A DNA stretch of 25,918 bases, from positions 1-25,918 of the forward strand of contig DIYM01000111.1 of NCBI GenBank assembly GCA_002429045.1. The letters run 5' to 3'. The stretch comes from Phycisphaerales bacterium UBA6054. Lineage in GTDB: Bacteria; Planctomycetota; Phycisphaerae; Phycisphaerales; UBA1924. The position numbers and the translations under genes were made by a program. The notes beneath the pieces are model-generated. The model was not told the DNA's origin. It ran no database searches and was given only the letters and a program-made list of their open reading frames with translations. How positions within the stretch are numbered: position 1 is the stretch's first letter; the number at the start of each line of letters is the position of its first letter. Positions 1-7,181 of this stretch are shown piece by piece.

Positions 1-1045
1 CCGGCCGCGGTACGACGCGGTGGTGATCGATTGCCCGCCGTCGATCGGGCTGCTCAGTTACAACGCCCTCTCGGCCGCCGACGAGGTCATCATCCCCGTC
101 GAGACCAGCTACTTCTCGCTCCGGGGAGCGGGCAAGCAGATCCAGACCGCACGGTCGGTCGCCCGCCACATCGGTGCCTCGCCACGGGTGCGATTGCTCG
201 CGACGATGTTCGATCCCGCATTGCCGCTGGCCCGGGACCTGCTCGATGATCTGCGGGACCGGTTCGGGGCCGCGGTGATCCGGTCCACGGTCCGCATGGA
301 CCCGGAGGTCAAGGAAGCCGCCTCATTCGGGCGCCCGATCGAGGATCACGCGCCCGAATCGATGGCGGCGGCGGACTACGCGTCGCTCGCCGAATGGGTC
401 ATCGAGCACTGCGGGCTCGAACGCCCCGAGCCCGGCGCCTGCCCCGAGGGCGCCCCGAGCCCGCGCTTGCCAGACCAGACACTCGAAGCCTGCCCCCTGC
501 CCGAGGCTCCGGCCGCTGCGTCCGAAGAGCCCGCGTCGCCGCTGAGCCGCGCCGAAGAGATGGCGATCAGGGCCGCGTCTATGGGTCGGGTGGCCGCGCT
601 GGCCGAGACGAAGCCCGCGTCTGGTGCGGTGGGCCCGGTCCGGAGGTCCCTCATGCCGCACCGCCCCGTGGCGATCGAGGTCGTGGATTCCCCGCTGCCC
701 GATCCGGGGCGTCACCCGGCCGCCCCCGAGCCCGGGCGGGTCCCGACCGAGTCCGGGCTCCGTCACCTCTGGGGGGTCCGCGCGGTCGAGGGCGGGCTGC
801 TCTTTGTGCAGCCTGCGACGGGTGTGCGGTCTGTAGCGGTTGTGGGCGACTTCAACGGGTGGGATCCCTCCGCTTCCGAGATGACACGGCGTGACGACTT
901 GGGTATCTTCGAGTGCCGGATCGGATGCCCGCCTGGGCGGTACCACTACCGGCTCGTGATCGACGGCGAGTGGCGCTGCGATCCCCACAACGCCGGGCGG
1001 GTCCCCAATGGGCTCGGCGGAGAGAACAACCTCGCGGTGGTCTGA
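1..1045 (+). CDS. ParA-family ATPase fused to a C-terminal glycogen-binding (CBM48/AMPK-type) domain, 5' end missing
   Basis: The reading frame is open from base 2 at the left edge, so the N-terminus with the Walker A motif lies outside the window; a GTG at 20 is internal. The first codons give YDAVVIDCPPSIG, the Walker B region of ParA/Soj proteins. The remaining ParA landmarks follow: NALSAADEVIIPVE, TMFD, and the V-K-E-A-A-S-F-G-R-P-I segment. ParA ATPases bind DNA non-specifically and position plasmids, chromosomes or large cytoplasmic cargos. The ParA part ends near base 415. A linker of about 110 residues, rich in Pro, Ala and Glu, follows. From about base 760 to the stop there is a glycogen-binding module with GDFNGWDPS, PPGRYHYRLVIDGEW and NGLGGENN, the pattern of AMPK-beta/CBM48 domains. 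No parB-like gene follows; the next gene, 52 bases on, encodes a degenerate ATPase-fold protein. Both domain calls are strong. The function of the fusion is inferred. Confidence 0.88.
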   Translation, partial: RPRYDAVVIDCPPSIGLLSYNALSAADEVIIPVETSYFSLRGAGKQIQTARSVARHIGASPRVRLLATMFDPALPLARDLLDDLRDRFGAAVIRSTVRMDPEVKEAASFGRPIEDHAPESMAAADYASLAEWVIEHCGLERPEPGACPEGAPSPRLPDQTLEACPLPEAPAAASEEPASPLSRAEEMAIRAASMGRVAALAETKPASGAVGPVRRSLMPHRPVAIEVVDSPLPDPGRHPAAPEPGRVPTESGLRHLWGVRAVEGGLLFVQPATGVRSVAVVGDFNGWDPSASEMTRRDDLGIFECRIGCPPGRYHYRLVIDGEWRCDPHNAGRVPNGLGGENNLAVV

Positions 1046-1097
1046 CGACCGCCGTGCCGCCGGATGGATCGGCGGGTCGCACGAGCGGAGGCTCGAC

Positions 1098-2651
1098 ATG
1101 GACCGTCAGGAACCCGACCGCCGCGATAAGCCGAGCAGCATCCGGCTCACCGGCACCGAGCAGCACGAGCACGACACCCTCGCCGAGTTGTTCTTGGGCG
1201 ACGCCCCGTTCGCCCCCTCGCCGATGTCCGTTTCCTCGTCTTCGGACGCTGACCAGCACCCCAACGCGGTCCGGCACGGCGACGACGCGCCCAAGCCGGC
1301 AGGCGAGGTCTCGTTGCGATACGACGGCTCGGCGATCCGAGCCCCGAGCGCCGACGATTCCCGGTCCTCCGGGATCCGTCGGCCGATTGTCGAGATGGTG
1401 GTCCTCGGGCACCTGCCCGTGCGTGCATCGCTGTGGGTCCGCCAGTATGCCTGCCAGTCCGCACGCAAGCGGTCCGAGACCGTGGCGTTGCTCCGGACCG
1501 CGGGCGACTCGGTCGCGCTCGACCTGATCACGGGCGGCGAGCGTGCCGAGATCGAGCCGCTGGACAACATCGAAGACGCGATGACCGTCGTGACCAATGC
1601 CGCGGGAAGGATCGTTGTGCGGGTCGATGAGACCGCCGAGCCCGAACTGCTCGAACGCGCCGGGATCGACGAACTGACGATCTTGACCGGCGCAGACGAA
1701 ACGGCGGTCGTCGCGTCGTACCGCCTGATCAAATCGCTGGTTTCGGCCGTCGACAACGGGCTCGACCCGGAGGAGGCCCCGTTGCTCCGTGTCGCCGTGA
1801 TGGGCGGCTCGGGCGACGATATCGCCGCCGCGTGCGCCAAGATCGGTCGCGCTTGCAAGGCGTTCCTGGGGCGTCCGATCGAGATCCTCGACGCTTCGGG
1901 GCGGATCGATGCGACCGGCACGACATCGGTCTGCCGGCTCGATCGGGCGGGTCTTGCGGCCGAAGCGATCGACGCGTTGCTCTCTGGTGCCCAGACCGGT
2001 GTTCAGGCAGAAGCCGTTGCGACGGGTCTGCGTCTGGCTGACAGCGACGCGTTCGCCGGAGCGCCCGCGCCGGAAACCCTCCCCGATGGGCCCGAGATCG
2101 TGGTGCTGCCGGCTGCTGCGGAAGGCCTTGGGCTGGGCTCGGACGCGGGCTCGGGCCTGGGCCCGGGCTCGGAGGTCGAAGCCAAGCCCACGCCGCGTCG
2201 CCCTGACGCGTCGGGCGATCGGGTCGGAGCGGACGCCGACCGCCCGGCCGTCAGGCTCGGGGTCACGCCGCCCGAGTTGATCGAGGGGCTCGAGCCCCTC
2301 GAGACACGCTGTCCGAGCGCCCGGGATGTCTGGTTCGCCGCGGACGGGGACGGGGCGCTCCACGCGGTCGCGATGGACGAGGGCGACAGCCCGGTGGCGG
2401 CGCTGGTCGCAGCGGGCGGGTGGGCGATGCAGAATCTCGCGTTGCTGTTGCGAGCCGAACCCGGCCTGGCCATGCCCAGCGCCAAACCGGGCGAAGACGC
2501 GGGCATCGGGCTGCACCTGCTGACCACCGAGCCCAAGCGTTGGCGGAGCGTCCTGGACTCCGATGTCTCGGTCTACGCCGTGGCGGTGGTGAACGCCGCG
2601 GGCAAGGATCACATGATCGCGACCGCGCTGAACGAGCCTTTCTGCCGATAG
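1098..2651 (+). CDS. Degenerate ParA/MinD-fold protein (probable pseudo-ATPase), function unknown
   Basis: The frame is open from 1008, but ATG 1098 is preferred because GGAGG (1087-1091) sits six bases before it; this gives 517 residues. An acidic, low-complexity N-terminal stretch of about 95 residues precedes a domain that follows the order of a MinD/FlhG ATPase. The place of the P-loop reads VVLGHLPVRAS, with no GKGGxGKT. A beta strand ETVALL follows. AGRIVVRVDET stands where these proteins have a switch/Walker B segment, and ILTGADETAVVASYRLIKSL matches the FlhG/MinD pattern of Thr-Pro followed by AYxLIK. Next comes LLRVAVMGGSG and a fold-like continuation. A Gly/Ala/Pro-rich linker around residues 330-400 leads to a C-terminal domain of about 115 residues that I do not recognise. 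The gene lies 52 bases downstream of the ParA-CBM48 gene and is probably co-transcribed with it. The pseudo-ATPase reading is inferred from motif order only; catalytic residues appear absent. Confidence 0.75.
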   Translation: MDRQEPDRRDKPSSIRLTGTEQHEHDTLAELFLGDAPFAPSPMSVSSSSDADQHPNAVRHGDDAPKPAGEVSLRYDGSAIRAPSADDSRSSGIRRPIVEMVVLGHLPVRASLWVRQYACQSARKRSETVALLRTAGDSVALDLITGGERAEIEPLDNIEDAMTVVTNAAGRIVVRVDETAEPELLERAGIDELTILTGADETAVVASYRLIKSLVSAVDNGLDPEEAPLLRVAVMGGSGDDIAAACAKIGRACKAFLGRPIEILDASGRIDATGTTSVCRLDRAGLAAEAIDALLSGAQTGVQAEAVATGLRLADSDAFAGAPAPETLPDGPEIVVLPAAAEGLGLGSDAGSGLGPGSEVEAKPTPRRPDASGDRVGADADRPAVRLGVTPPELIEGLEPLETRCPSARDVWFAADGDGALHAVAMDEGDSPVAALVAAGGWAMQNLALLLRAEPGLAMPSAKPGEDAGIGLHLLTTEPKRWRSVLDSDVSVYAVAVVNAAGKDHMIATALNEPFCR

Positions 2652-2687
2652 GGGCGTGTCCCGACGGCGCGGGTCGGGCCAAACGAG

Positions 2688-2718
2688 ATCGGACGCTCCC
2701 GTGGTGGGAGCGTCCGAT
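2688..2718. terminator. Strong hairpin between convergent genes, probable bidirectional terminator
   Basis: A perfect 13-bp inverted repeat, ATCGGACGCTCCC (2688-2700) and its complement (2706-2718), encloses a five-base loop (GTGGT). It lies 36 bases after the stop of the plus-strand gene and 25 bases beyond the clpX stop on the minus strand. There is no long T-tract on either side, only AAA at 2681-2683. The convergent position and perfect stem support a shared transcription stop. Confidence 0.75.
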
Positions 2719-2743
2719 GTGTGTGCGGTGATGGTCGGTCGGG

Positions 2744-4129
2744 TTAGGCCGAGTGGACCTGTTTGACGCGGAGGTCCACCAGTTTCCGGCCGTGCTCGAC
2801 GTGGTCCTTGTCGATCACGTACTCGGCGTTGGTGTTGTCCAACTCGGGCAGGTCGTACATGAGGTCTGTCATGACTTCTTCCATGACCGCGCGCAACGCG
2901 CGGGCTCCGGTGGACCGCTGCGCTGCCTTCTTGGCGACGGCCATCAGGGCGTCGTCGGTGAAGCTGAGCTTGGCGCCCTCGAGCGCGAACATGTGCTGGT
3001 ACTGGCGAACGATCGCGTTCTTCGGCTCCGTGAGGATCTGGACCAGCGCCTCGTTGCTCAGCGGCATCAGCGGGGTGATCACCGGCAAGCGCCCGACCAG
3101 TTCGGGGATCAGCCCGAACTCAACGACGTCGGAGTTGGTCACCTGGCTGAGCAGCCACTCGCGTTCGACCTTCTCGTCGCCGACAGGGCGGGAGGGATCG
3201 GTCTCGTGGCTGGTGAAGCCGATCTTGGTTTTTCCGAGGCGGCGTCTGATGATGTCCTCGAGCCCGACGAACGTCCCGCCGCAGATGAACAGCACGTTGC
3301 GGGTGTCGAACTGGATGTACTGCTGCTCCGGGTGCTTGCGGCCGCCCTGCGGGGGGACGTTGGCGACGGTGCCCTCGAGCATCTTGAGCAGGCTCTGCTG
3401 GACGCCTTCGCCCGAGACATCGCGGGTGATCGAGACGTTGTTCGAGGTCTTTCCGACCTTGTCGACTTCGTCGATGTAGATGATGCCGCGCTGGGCGGCC
3501 TCGACGTCGAAGTCGGCGGCTTGGAGCAGCTTGAGCAGCAGGTTCTCGACGTCTTCGCCGACGTAGCCCGCTTCGGTCAGCGTGGTCGCGTCTCCGATCG
3601 CGAACGGGACTTTCAGCAAACGCGCCATCGTGCGCGCCAGCAGCGTCTTGCCCGAGCCGGTCGGGCCGATCAGCATGATGTTGGACTTGTCGAGTTCGAT
3701 CGAGTCGCTGTCCTCGCTCTCGGCGTGGAGCAGACGCTTGTAGTGGTTGTGAACCGCGACCGCGAGCGATCTCTTGGCGATCTGCTGCCCGATGACGTAC
3801 TGGCTCATGAACTCGACGATCTCCCGGGGCGAAGGGATGTCGTTGAGTTGGGCCGAGACCGAAGATACCCGCCGGCGTTCCTGGCGGAAGATGTTCTGGC
3901 AGAGCTCGACGCAGTTGTTGCAGATGTACACCTCGCCGGGGCCCTCGACCATCGGGCCGACCTCTCGGCTGGTCTTGCCGCAGAACGAGCAGGTGGTCAC
4001 CTTGCGTCCTCGGAAACCCGAGCCGCCGCCCGAGCCGCCGCCTCCGCCGCCGCCGGCGGGGGTGTCAGAAGAACCTGAATCGGCGGGTTCGGGTGCGGGC
4101 GGAACGGGATCGCCTGGTCGTTTGCTCAT
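2744..4129 (-). CDS. clpX: ATP-dependent Clp protease ATP-binding subunit ClpX
   Basis: ClpX is the AAA+ unfoldase that recognises tagged proteins and threads them into ClpP. The 461-residue protein has all the family landmarks. The zinc-binding domain has cysteines at 47, 50, 70 and 73. Walker A is GPTGSGKT (155-162), the pore loop is GYVG (188-191), Walker B is IIYIDE (216-221), the RKH loop is at about 264-266 and the IGF loop that docks on ClpP is at 303-305. The C-terminal domain contains RSTGARALRAVMEEV. The N-terminus carries an extra 40-odd residues rich in Pro and Gly before the zinc finger, which makes it longer than the roughly 424-residue E. coli protein. The ATG at 4129 is preceded by a GAGG element. 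No clpP is next to it; the upstream neighbour is a small membrane protein gene 242 bases away. Identification is very secure. Confidence 0.98.
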   Translation of the reverse strand: MSKRPGDPVPPAPEPADSGSSDTPAGGGGGGGSGGGSGFRGRKVTTCSFCGKTSREVGPMVEGPGEVYICNNCVELCQNIFRQERRRVSSVSAQLNDIPSPREIVEFMSQYVIGQQIAKRSLAVAVHNHYKRLLHAESEDSDSIELDKSNIMLIGPTGSGKTLLARTMARLLKVPFAIGDATTLTEAGYVGEDVENLLLKLLQAADFDVEAAQRGIIYIDEVDKVGKTSNNVSITRDVSGEGVQQSLLKMLEGTVANVPPQGGRKHPEQQYIQFDTRNVLFICGGTFVGLEDIIRRRLGKTKIGFTSHETDPSRPVGDEKVEREWLLSQVTNSDVVEFGLIPELVGRLPVITPLMPLSNEALVQILTEPKNAIVRQYQHMFALEGAKLSFTDDALMAVAKKAAQRSTGARALRAVMEEVMTDLMYDLPELDNTNAEYVIDKDHVEHGRKLVDLRVKQVHSA

Positions 4130-4371
4130 CTCGGCCTCGTCTGTTGCGCAGTGGAACGGATCATTGCGTGGAGAAACACGCGGCGAGCCGCGCGGATCTT
4201 CCCTTGGTATCGGCCAACCGGCGGGGTGGGCTCAATCCCAACTCCCGGTTCGGCGTGCTCGCCCCGGGTACCGGACATTAGACACCGCGAGCCTCCGCCC
4301 GCAACCACCGAATCCGCGCCCGGCACCGAACAAGGGGCAAAAAGCGCGGAACAACCGGCACAGGCCCGCGT

Positions 4372-4677
4372 TCACGATCGCGCGTTCTCAGACGCTCGGT
4401 CCCGAGGGGGGCGGTCCGCGGCGGCCCGCTCGACGATCTTCCGTCGCGCCTGATCGAACTCGGCTTGCGTCATCTCGCCGCGATCAACCATGCCCCGGAG
4501 TTGCTCCATGAGGCCCGCGTCGTTCCGCGCCTCGTCCCGCCCGAGCGCCCGGCGCCGGAACACCATGATCACGAACCCGCCGATCATGGCCAGCACGATC
4601 AGCGCACCCGCCCAAAGCAGGATGCTCGTCGTCGGACTCATGGCAAGAGTGGGGATGTGCGGATGCATGACCCGCAT
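4372..4677 (-). CDS. Small membrane protein with SHOCT-like C-terminus
   Basis: This protein of up to 101 residues has one strong transmembrane segment (SILLWAGALIVLAMIGGFVIMVF). A basic RRR stretch and a helical tail, LMEQLRGMVDRGEMTQAEF followed by DQARRKIVERA, come next. The tail matches the SHOCT pattern, a short C-terminal domain often found on bacterial membrane proteins and thought to mediate oligomerisation or nucleic acid binding. The ATG at 4677 lies nine bases after the aroB stop, so translation may be coupled. An internal ATG at 4641 would give an 89-residue protein with a shorter N-terminus before the membrane segment. Neither start has a clear Shine-Dalgarno sequence, so the start is uncertain. 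It appears to be the last gene of the lpxA-aroB operon. The precise function is unknown. Confidence 0.75.
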   Translation of the reverse strand: MRVMHPHIPTLAMSPTTSILLWAGALIVLAMIGGFVIMVFRRRALGRDEARNDAGLMEQLRGMVDRGEMTQAEFDQARRKIVERAAADRPPRDRASENARS

Positions 4678-4686
4678 CGTACCCGG

Positions 4687-5877
4687 TCAGTCGCCGCCCG
4701 CGCGGATCGCGTCGATCCCCGAGATCACCGCGTCACACGGCGCGTCGGTCACCACGCGGCACCGCCCCCGGCCTTCCGGGAGGACAAGCCGGAGGGTCCC
4801 GCCCGTGGCTTTCTTGTCCGAGCCCATCCGCGCGAGGACCTCCTGCGAGTCGGGGAGCCCGGCGATGCGGGTCGGCAGCCCGGCGGCTTCGATGAGCTGC
4901 GCGGCTTCGTCGCCCACGCCCGGGTCGCAGCACTCCATCGCTTCGGCGCACCGGCAGGCGGCGATCAGGCCCAGCCCGATGGCTTCGCCGTGGTGCAGCG
5001 GCGCGAGCGAGGGGTCATCCCCGACCGGCGTCAGCCCGGGGATCGTCTCGATCGCGTGCCCGAACGTGTGACCCAGGTTCAGCAGCATCCGCACGCTGCC
5101 CGTCCCGGAGATCGTCTCCCGTTCGTCGCGGCTGACCACTTCGCCCTTGAGCGACACGGACCGTTCGATCAGCCTGGTGGCCGCGTCCGTGTCTCCGGCG
5201 ATGACCCCGGGAAGCGCGGCGCGGGTCTCGGAGATCAGATCGGCGCCGGTCAGCCCGCCCGCGATCATCGCGTGCTTGATGCACTCGGCCAGCCCGGAGC
5301 GCCGGTGGCGTTCGGGGAGCGATTCCAGCAGGCGGGTGTCGGCGGACACCGCGATGGGCTGGTGGAACGCGCCGACGAAGTTCTTGAGCAGCCTCGGGGA
5401 CCCGCCCGTGCCGTCAACCGAGAGATTCACGCCGGTCTTCCCCCCGACCGAGGCGTCGACCATCGAGAGCACGGTCGTGGGGCACTGCACCACGGGCACG
5501 CCCCGCTGGTACGACGCGGCGGCGAACCCGCCCAGGTCGCCCACGATCCCGCCGCCCAGCGTCACCACCGGGTCCGCCCGAGTGTGGCCCGACGCGCCCA
5601 TCGCGACGAGCACACGCGACAGCGTCTCGATCGACTTTGTCTGCTCCGTCGGCGTGATGCTGACCGACGCGGCCGCCAGCCCGATGCCCTCCAGCAGACC
5701 GGTCAACTCGTCGAGGAACGCCCGGGGCACTCCGGTGTCGTGGACAACGAACGCCCGTGCCGGGCGTTCTCCGAGCCGTTGGCGGATCTCGCCCGGCACG
5801 CGATCCAGCACGCCGTTGCCGACGTGGACCGAGTACGAGCGTTCACCGAGCTGGACGCGGACGGTTCGTGGATCCAT
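4687..5877 (-). CDS. aroB: 3-dehydroquinate synthase
   Basis: AroB converts DAHP to 3-dehydroquinate, the second step of the shikimate pathway, using NAD+ and a divalent metal. The 396-residue protein shows the NAD-binding GGGIVGDLGGF (108-118), the substrate loop DASVGGKTGVN (141-151), SGLAECIKHAMI with the metal-binding Glu near 198, and the LNLGHTFGHAIE region that supplies metal-binding histidines. The length is slightly above the usual 350-370 residues. The ATG at 5877 is nine bases after the rsfS stop. A TAGCCT hexamer overlaps that stop, six bases before the ATG, so a start from an internal leaderless transcript is possible. Family identity is secure. Confidence 0.97.
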   Translation of the reverse strand: MDPRTVRVQLGERSYSVHVGNGVLDRVPGEIRQRLGERPARAFVVHDTGVPRAFLDELTGLLEGIGLAAASVSITPTEQTKSIETLSRVLVAMGASGHTRADPVVTLGGGIVGDLGGFAAASYQRGVPVVQCPTTVLSMVDASVGGKTGVNLSVDGTGGSPRLLKNFVGAFHQPIAVSADTRLLESLPERHRRSGLAECIKHAMIAGGLTGADLISETRAALPGVIAGDTDAATRLIERSVSLKGEVVSRDERETISGTGSVRMLLNLGHTFGHAIETIPGLTPVGDDPSLAPLHHGEAIGLGLIAACRCAEAMECCDPGVGDEAAQLIEAAGLPTRIAGLPDSQEVLARMGSDKKATGGTLRLVLPEGRGRCRVVTDAPCDAVISGIDAIRAGGD

Positions 5878-5883
5878 CGCTAC

Positions 5884-5889
5884 AGGCTA
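5884..5889 (-). promoter_or_regulatory. TAGCCT -10-like element before aroB
   Basis: On the minus strand TAGCCT is followed by six bases and then the aroB ATG, the spacing expected if transcription began at the start codon. It also contains the rsfS stop codon (TAG), so chance occurrence is more likely here than at the other sites of this kind in the window. Confidence 0.3.
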
Positions 5890-6336
5890 ATCGTTCCGGT
5901 CGTCCGACGCCCGCTCCGGGGGCGGGGCGGGCTCGATCCGGGGCGCGTCGATCCACATGGACTCGAGATCGTAGTACGCGCGGGCGTTGGGCTCGAAGAG
6001 GTGGACCACCACGTCGACGTAGTCGGCCAGGAGCCAGGTCGTGCCCTCGTCCTCCGAGACCCGCGCCACGTGGGTGCCGAACGCGTCGGCGACCTCCTTG
6101 AGGTTGTCGAGAGCCGATTTCATCTGCCGGTCGGACGTGCCGGTCCCGATCACGATGCACGAGGTCACGGTGGTCATCTCGACCACATCCAGGACGATCA
6201 CGTGCTCGCACTTGTCATCGATGATCGAGCGGGCCAACGCGGCGGCGAATGCACGCGACGCGTCGCGATCGAGCACGCCCGGATCTTCAGAGCTGGTCGC
6301 GCCGGCGGGTGAGGCTCTTCCGGAGGGATCGGTCAT
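5887..6336 (-). CDS. rsfS: Ribosomal silencing factor RsfS (YbeB/Iojap family)
   Basis: RsfS binds ribosomal protein uL14 on the large subunit and blocks subunit joining when nutrients are scarce. The 149-residue protein has the family core: ALARSIIDDKCEHVIVLDV, then TTVTSCIVIGTGTSDRQMKS, followed by WLLADYVDVVVHLFEP and ARAYYDLESMW. The last block is the conserved C-terminal Y-Y-x-L-E-x-x-W signature. An acidic, proline-rich tail follows. The frame extends upstream to 6483, but the ATG at 6336 is chosen because the extra residues would overlap the preceding methyltransferase gene and look non-coding. TAAGGT lies five bases before this ATG and could act as a Shine-Dalgarno core (AAGG) or as the -10 box of a leaderless promoter. 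The gene sits between the methyltransferase and aroB. Confidence 0.95.
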   Translation of the reverse strand: MTDPSGRASPAGATSSEDPGVLDRDASRAFAAALARSIIDDKCEHVIVLDVVEMTTVTSCIVIGTGTSDRQMKSALDNLKEVADAFGTHVARVSEDEGTTWLLADYVDVVVHLFEPNARAYYDLESMWIDAPRIEPAPPPERASDDRND

Positions 6337-6341
6337 GCCAG

Positions 6342-6347
6342 ACCTTA
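6342..6347 (-). promoter_or_regulatory. TAAGGT element before rsfS (-10 of a leaderless start, or Shine-Dalgarno)
   Basis: TAAGGT on the minus strand is followed by five bases and the rsfS ATG. It lies in the 26-base gap after the methyltransferase stop. The AAGG core could equally pair with 16S rRNA, so its role is ambiguous. Confidence 0.4.
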
Positions 6348-6362
6348 GGTGCTCGGCGGGGT

Positions 6363-7181
6363 TCAGGCCGGGGCGTCCGGCGCCGAGACCCGGTAGAGCG
6401 ACGCGCGCCAGTCGCCCGATCGGGCCGGCGTGCCGACGGGCCCGACCTCGCTCGGCTCGATCGATCGGCGTGACAGCTCCCACGACTCGCTCGACGAGCC
6501 CACGCAGAGCACATGCCCCCCCGGCCGGATCACACGCAGGATCTCGGCGATCGCCCTGGCGCGCTCGATCTGGTTGGTCGCGTCACGAAGGGGATCGACC
6601 GCGACCGCCGCGTCGAACGCCCCGTCCAACTCGCCCGAGAGCGTTTCCGTCCAACCGAGCTCGAACCCGGTCTGGGGGTCGTTGTACCGCTGGCGGGCGA
6701 AGCGGACGGACTCCCCGTCGCGATCCAGCGCCACCACGCCCCCGGATGGCCCGACGAGATACGCGAGCCGCCTGGCGCCCGCCCCTGTCCCGGACCCGAG
6801 CATCAGCACGCGGTCGCCCGGACGCACCAGGCTGTCCAGGGCCCGGACGAGTTCGACGCGTGGGTCGGGGGACAGATCGTCGTAGATCCTGGCGCGGGTG
6901 ACGCGGATCCGCATGGGTCTCTGGCCGGCGTTGCCCCGGTCGGGGAAGCGGACCTCGTACTCGCGTGCGTCCGTGGTGGCGTTGGGCAGCAGCCCCTTCA
7001 CCGAGTTCGATTTGCGCTCCCGGTACCGGACGCCTTCAACGATCCGCACGTGGCGGGCCCGGAGCCTCGACGCGAAGCATCCAACGATGCCCGGCTCGCG
7101 CGGGGTGCCGTTGATCGGGCCCGGGTCGGGTGTGTGGTCTGGACCCGGCGCCGAGCGTGCTCTCGGTCGTCGAGGGCTCAC
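6363..7181 (-). CDS. Class I SAM-dependent methyltransferase, substrate unknown
   Basis: The 272-residue protein has a Rossmann-type methyltransferase domain in its C-terminal two-thirds. SAM motif I is VLMLGSGTGAG (125-135), preceded by LVRPGDR. The acidic residue ending strand 2 is Asp153 in VVALDRD. FDAAVAVDPL marks strand 4, and ILRVIRPGGHVLCVG matches the post-strand-4 motif typical of class I enzymes. The first 90 residues are basic and unusual and may form a substrate-recognition domain. The substrate cannot be read from the sequence; the order of motifs resembles small-molecule, protein or tRNA methyltransferases alike. The GTG start at 7181 overlaps the stop of the upstream hydrolase gene (GTGA), which implies coupled translation. 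Confidence 0.85.
   Translation of the reverse strand: MSPRRPRARSAPGPDHTPDPGPINGTPREPGIVGCFASRLRARHVRIVEGVRYRERKSNSVKGLLPNATTDAREYEVRFPDRGNAGQRPMRIRVTRARIYDDLSPDPRVELVRALDSLVRPGDRVLMLGSGTGAGARRLAYLVGPSGGVVALDRDGESVRFARQRYNDPQTGFELGWTETLSGELDGAFDAAVAVDPLRDATNQIERARAIAEILRVIRPGGHVLCVGSSSESWELSRRSIEPSEVGPVGTPARSGDWRASLYRVSAPDAPA

Noticed and set aside
852..2612. Long minus-strand frame opposite the degenerate ATPase-fold gene.
   Set aside because: The protein is Arg- and Gly-rich with no domain pattern; the plus-strand gene has a Shine-Dalgarno sequence and recognisable fold motifs.
2753..4078. Plus-strand open frame of 441 codons opposite clpX.
   Set aside because: clpX on the other strand carries all catalytic motifs, so this is a mirror of its codon usage.
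4130..4371. A tRNA-like stretch upstream of clpX: GGGCTCAATCCC resembles a T-arm and the reverse frame contains a GVGIEPTP string often seen in shadows of tRNA genes.
   Set aside because: No acceptor stem pairs with it, no anticodon arm fits and the T-loop would begin with C. The 242 bases hold no convincing gene; only GC-rich hairpin potential (around 4241-4265) was seen.
4465..6312. Plus-strand open frame of 615 codons opposite aroB and rsfS.
   Set aside because: It spans two secure genes and their junction on the other strand and has a His/Arg-rich nonsense composition.
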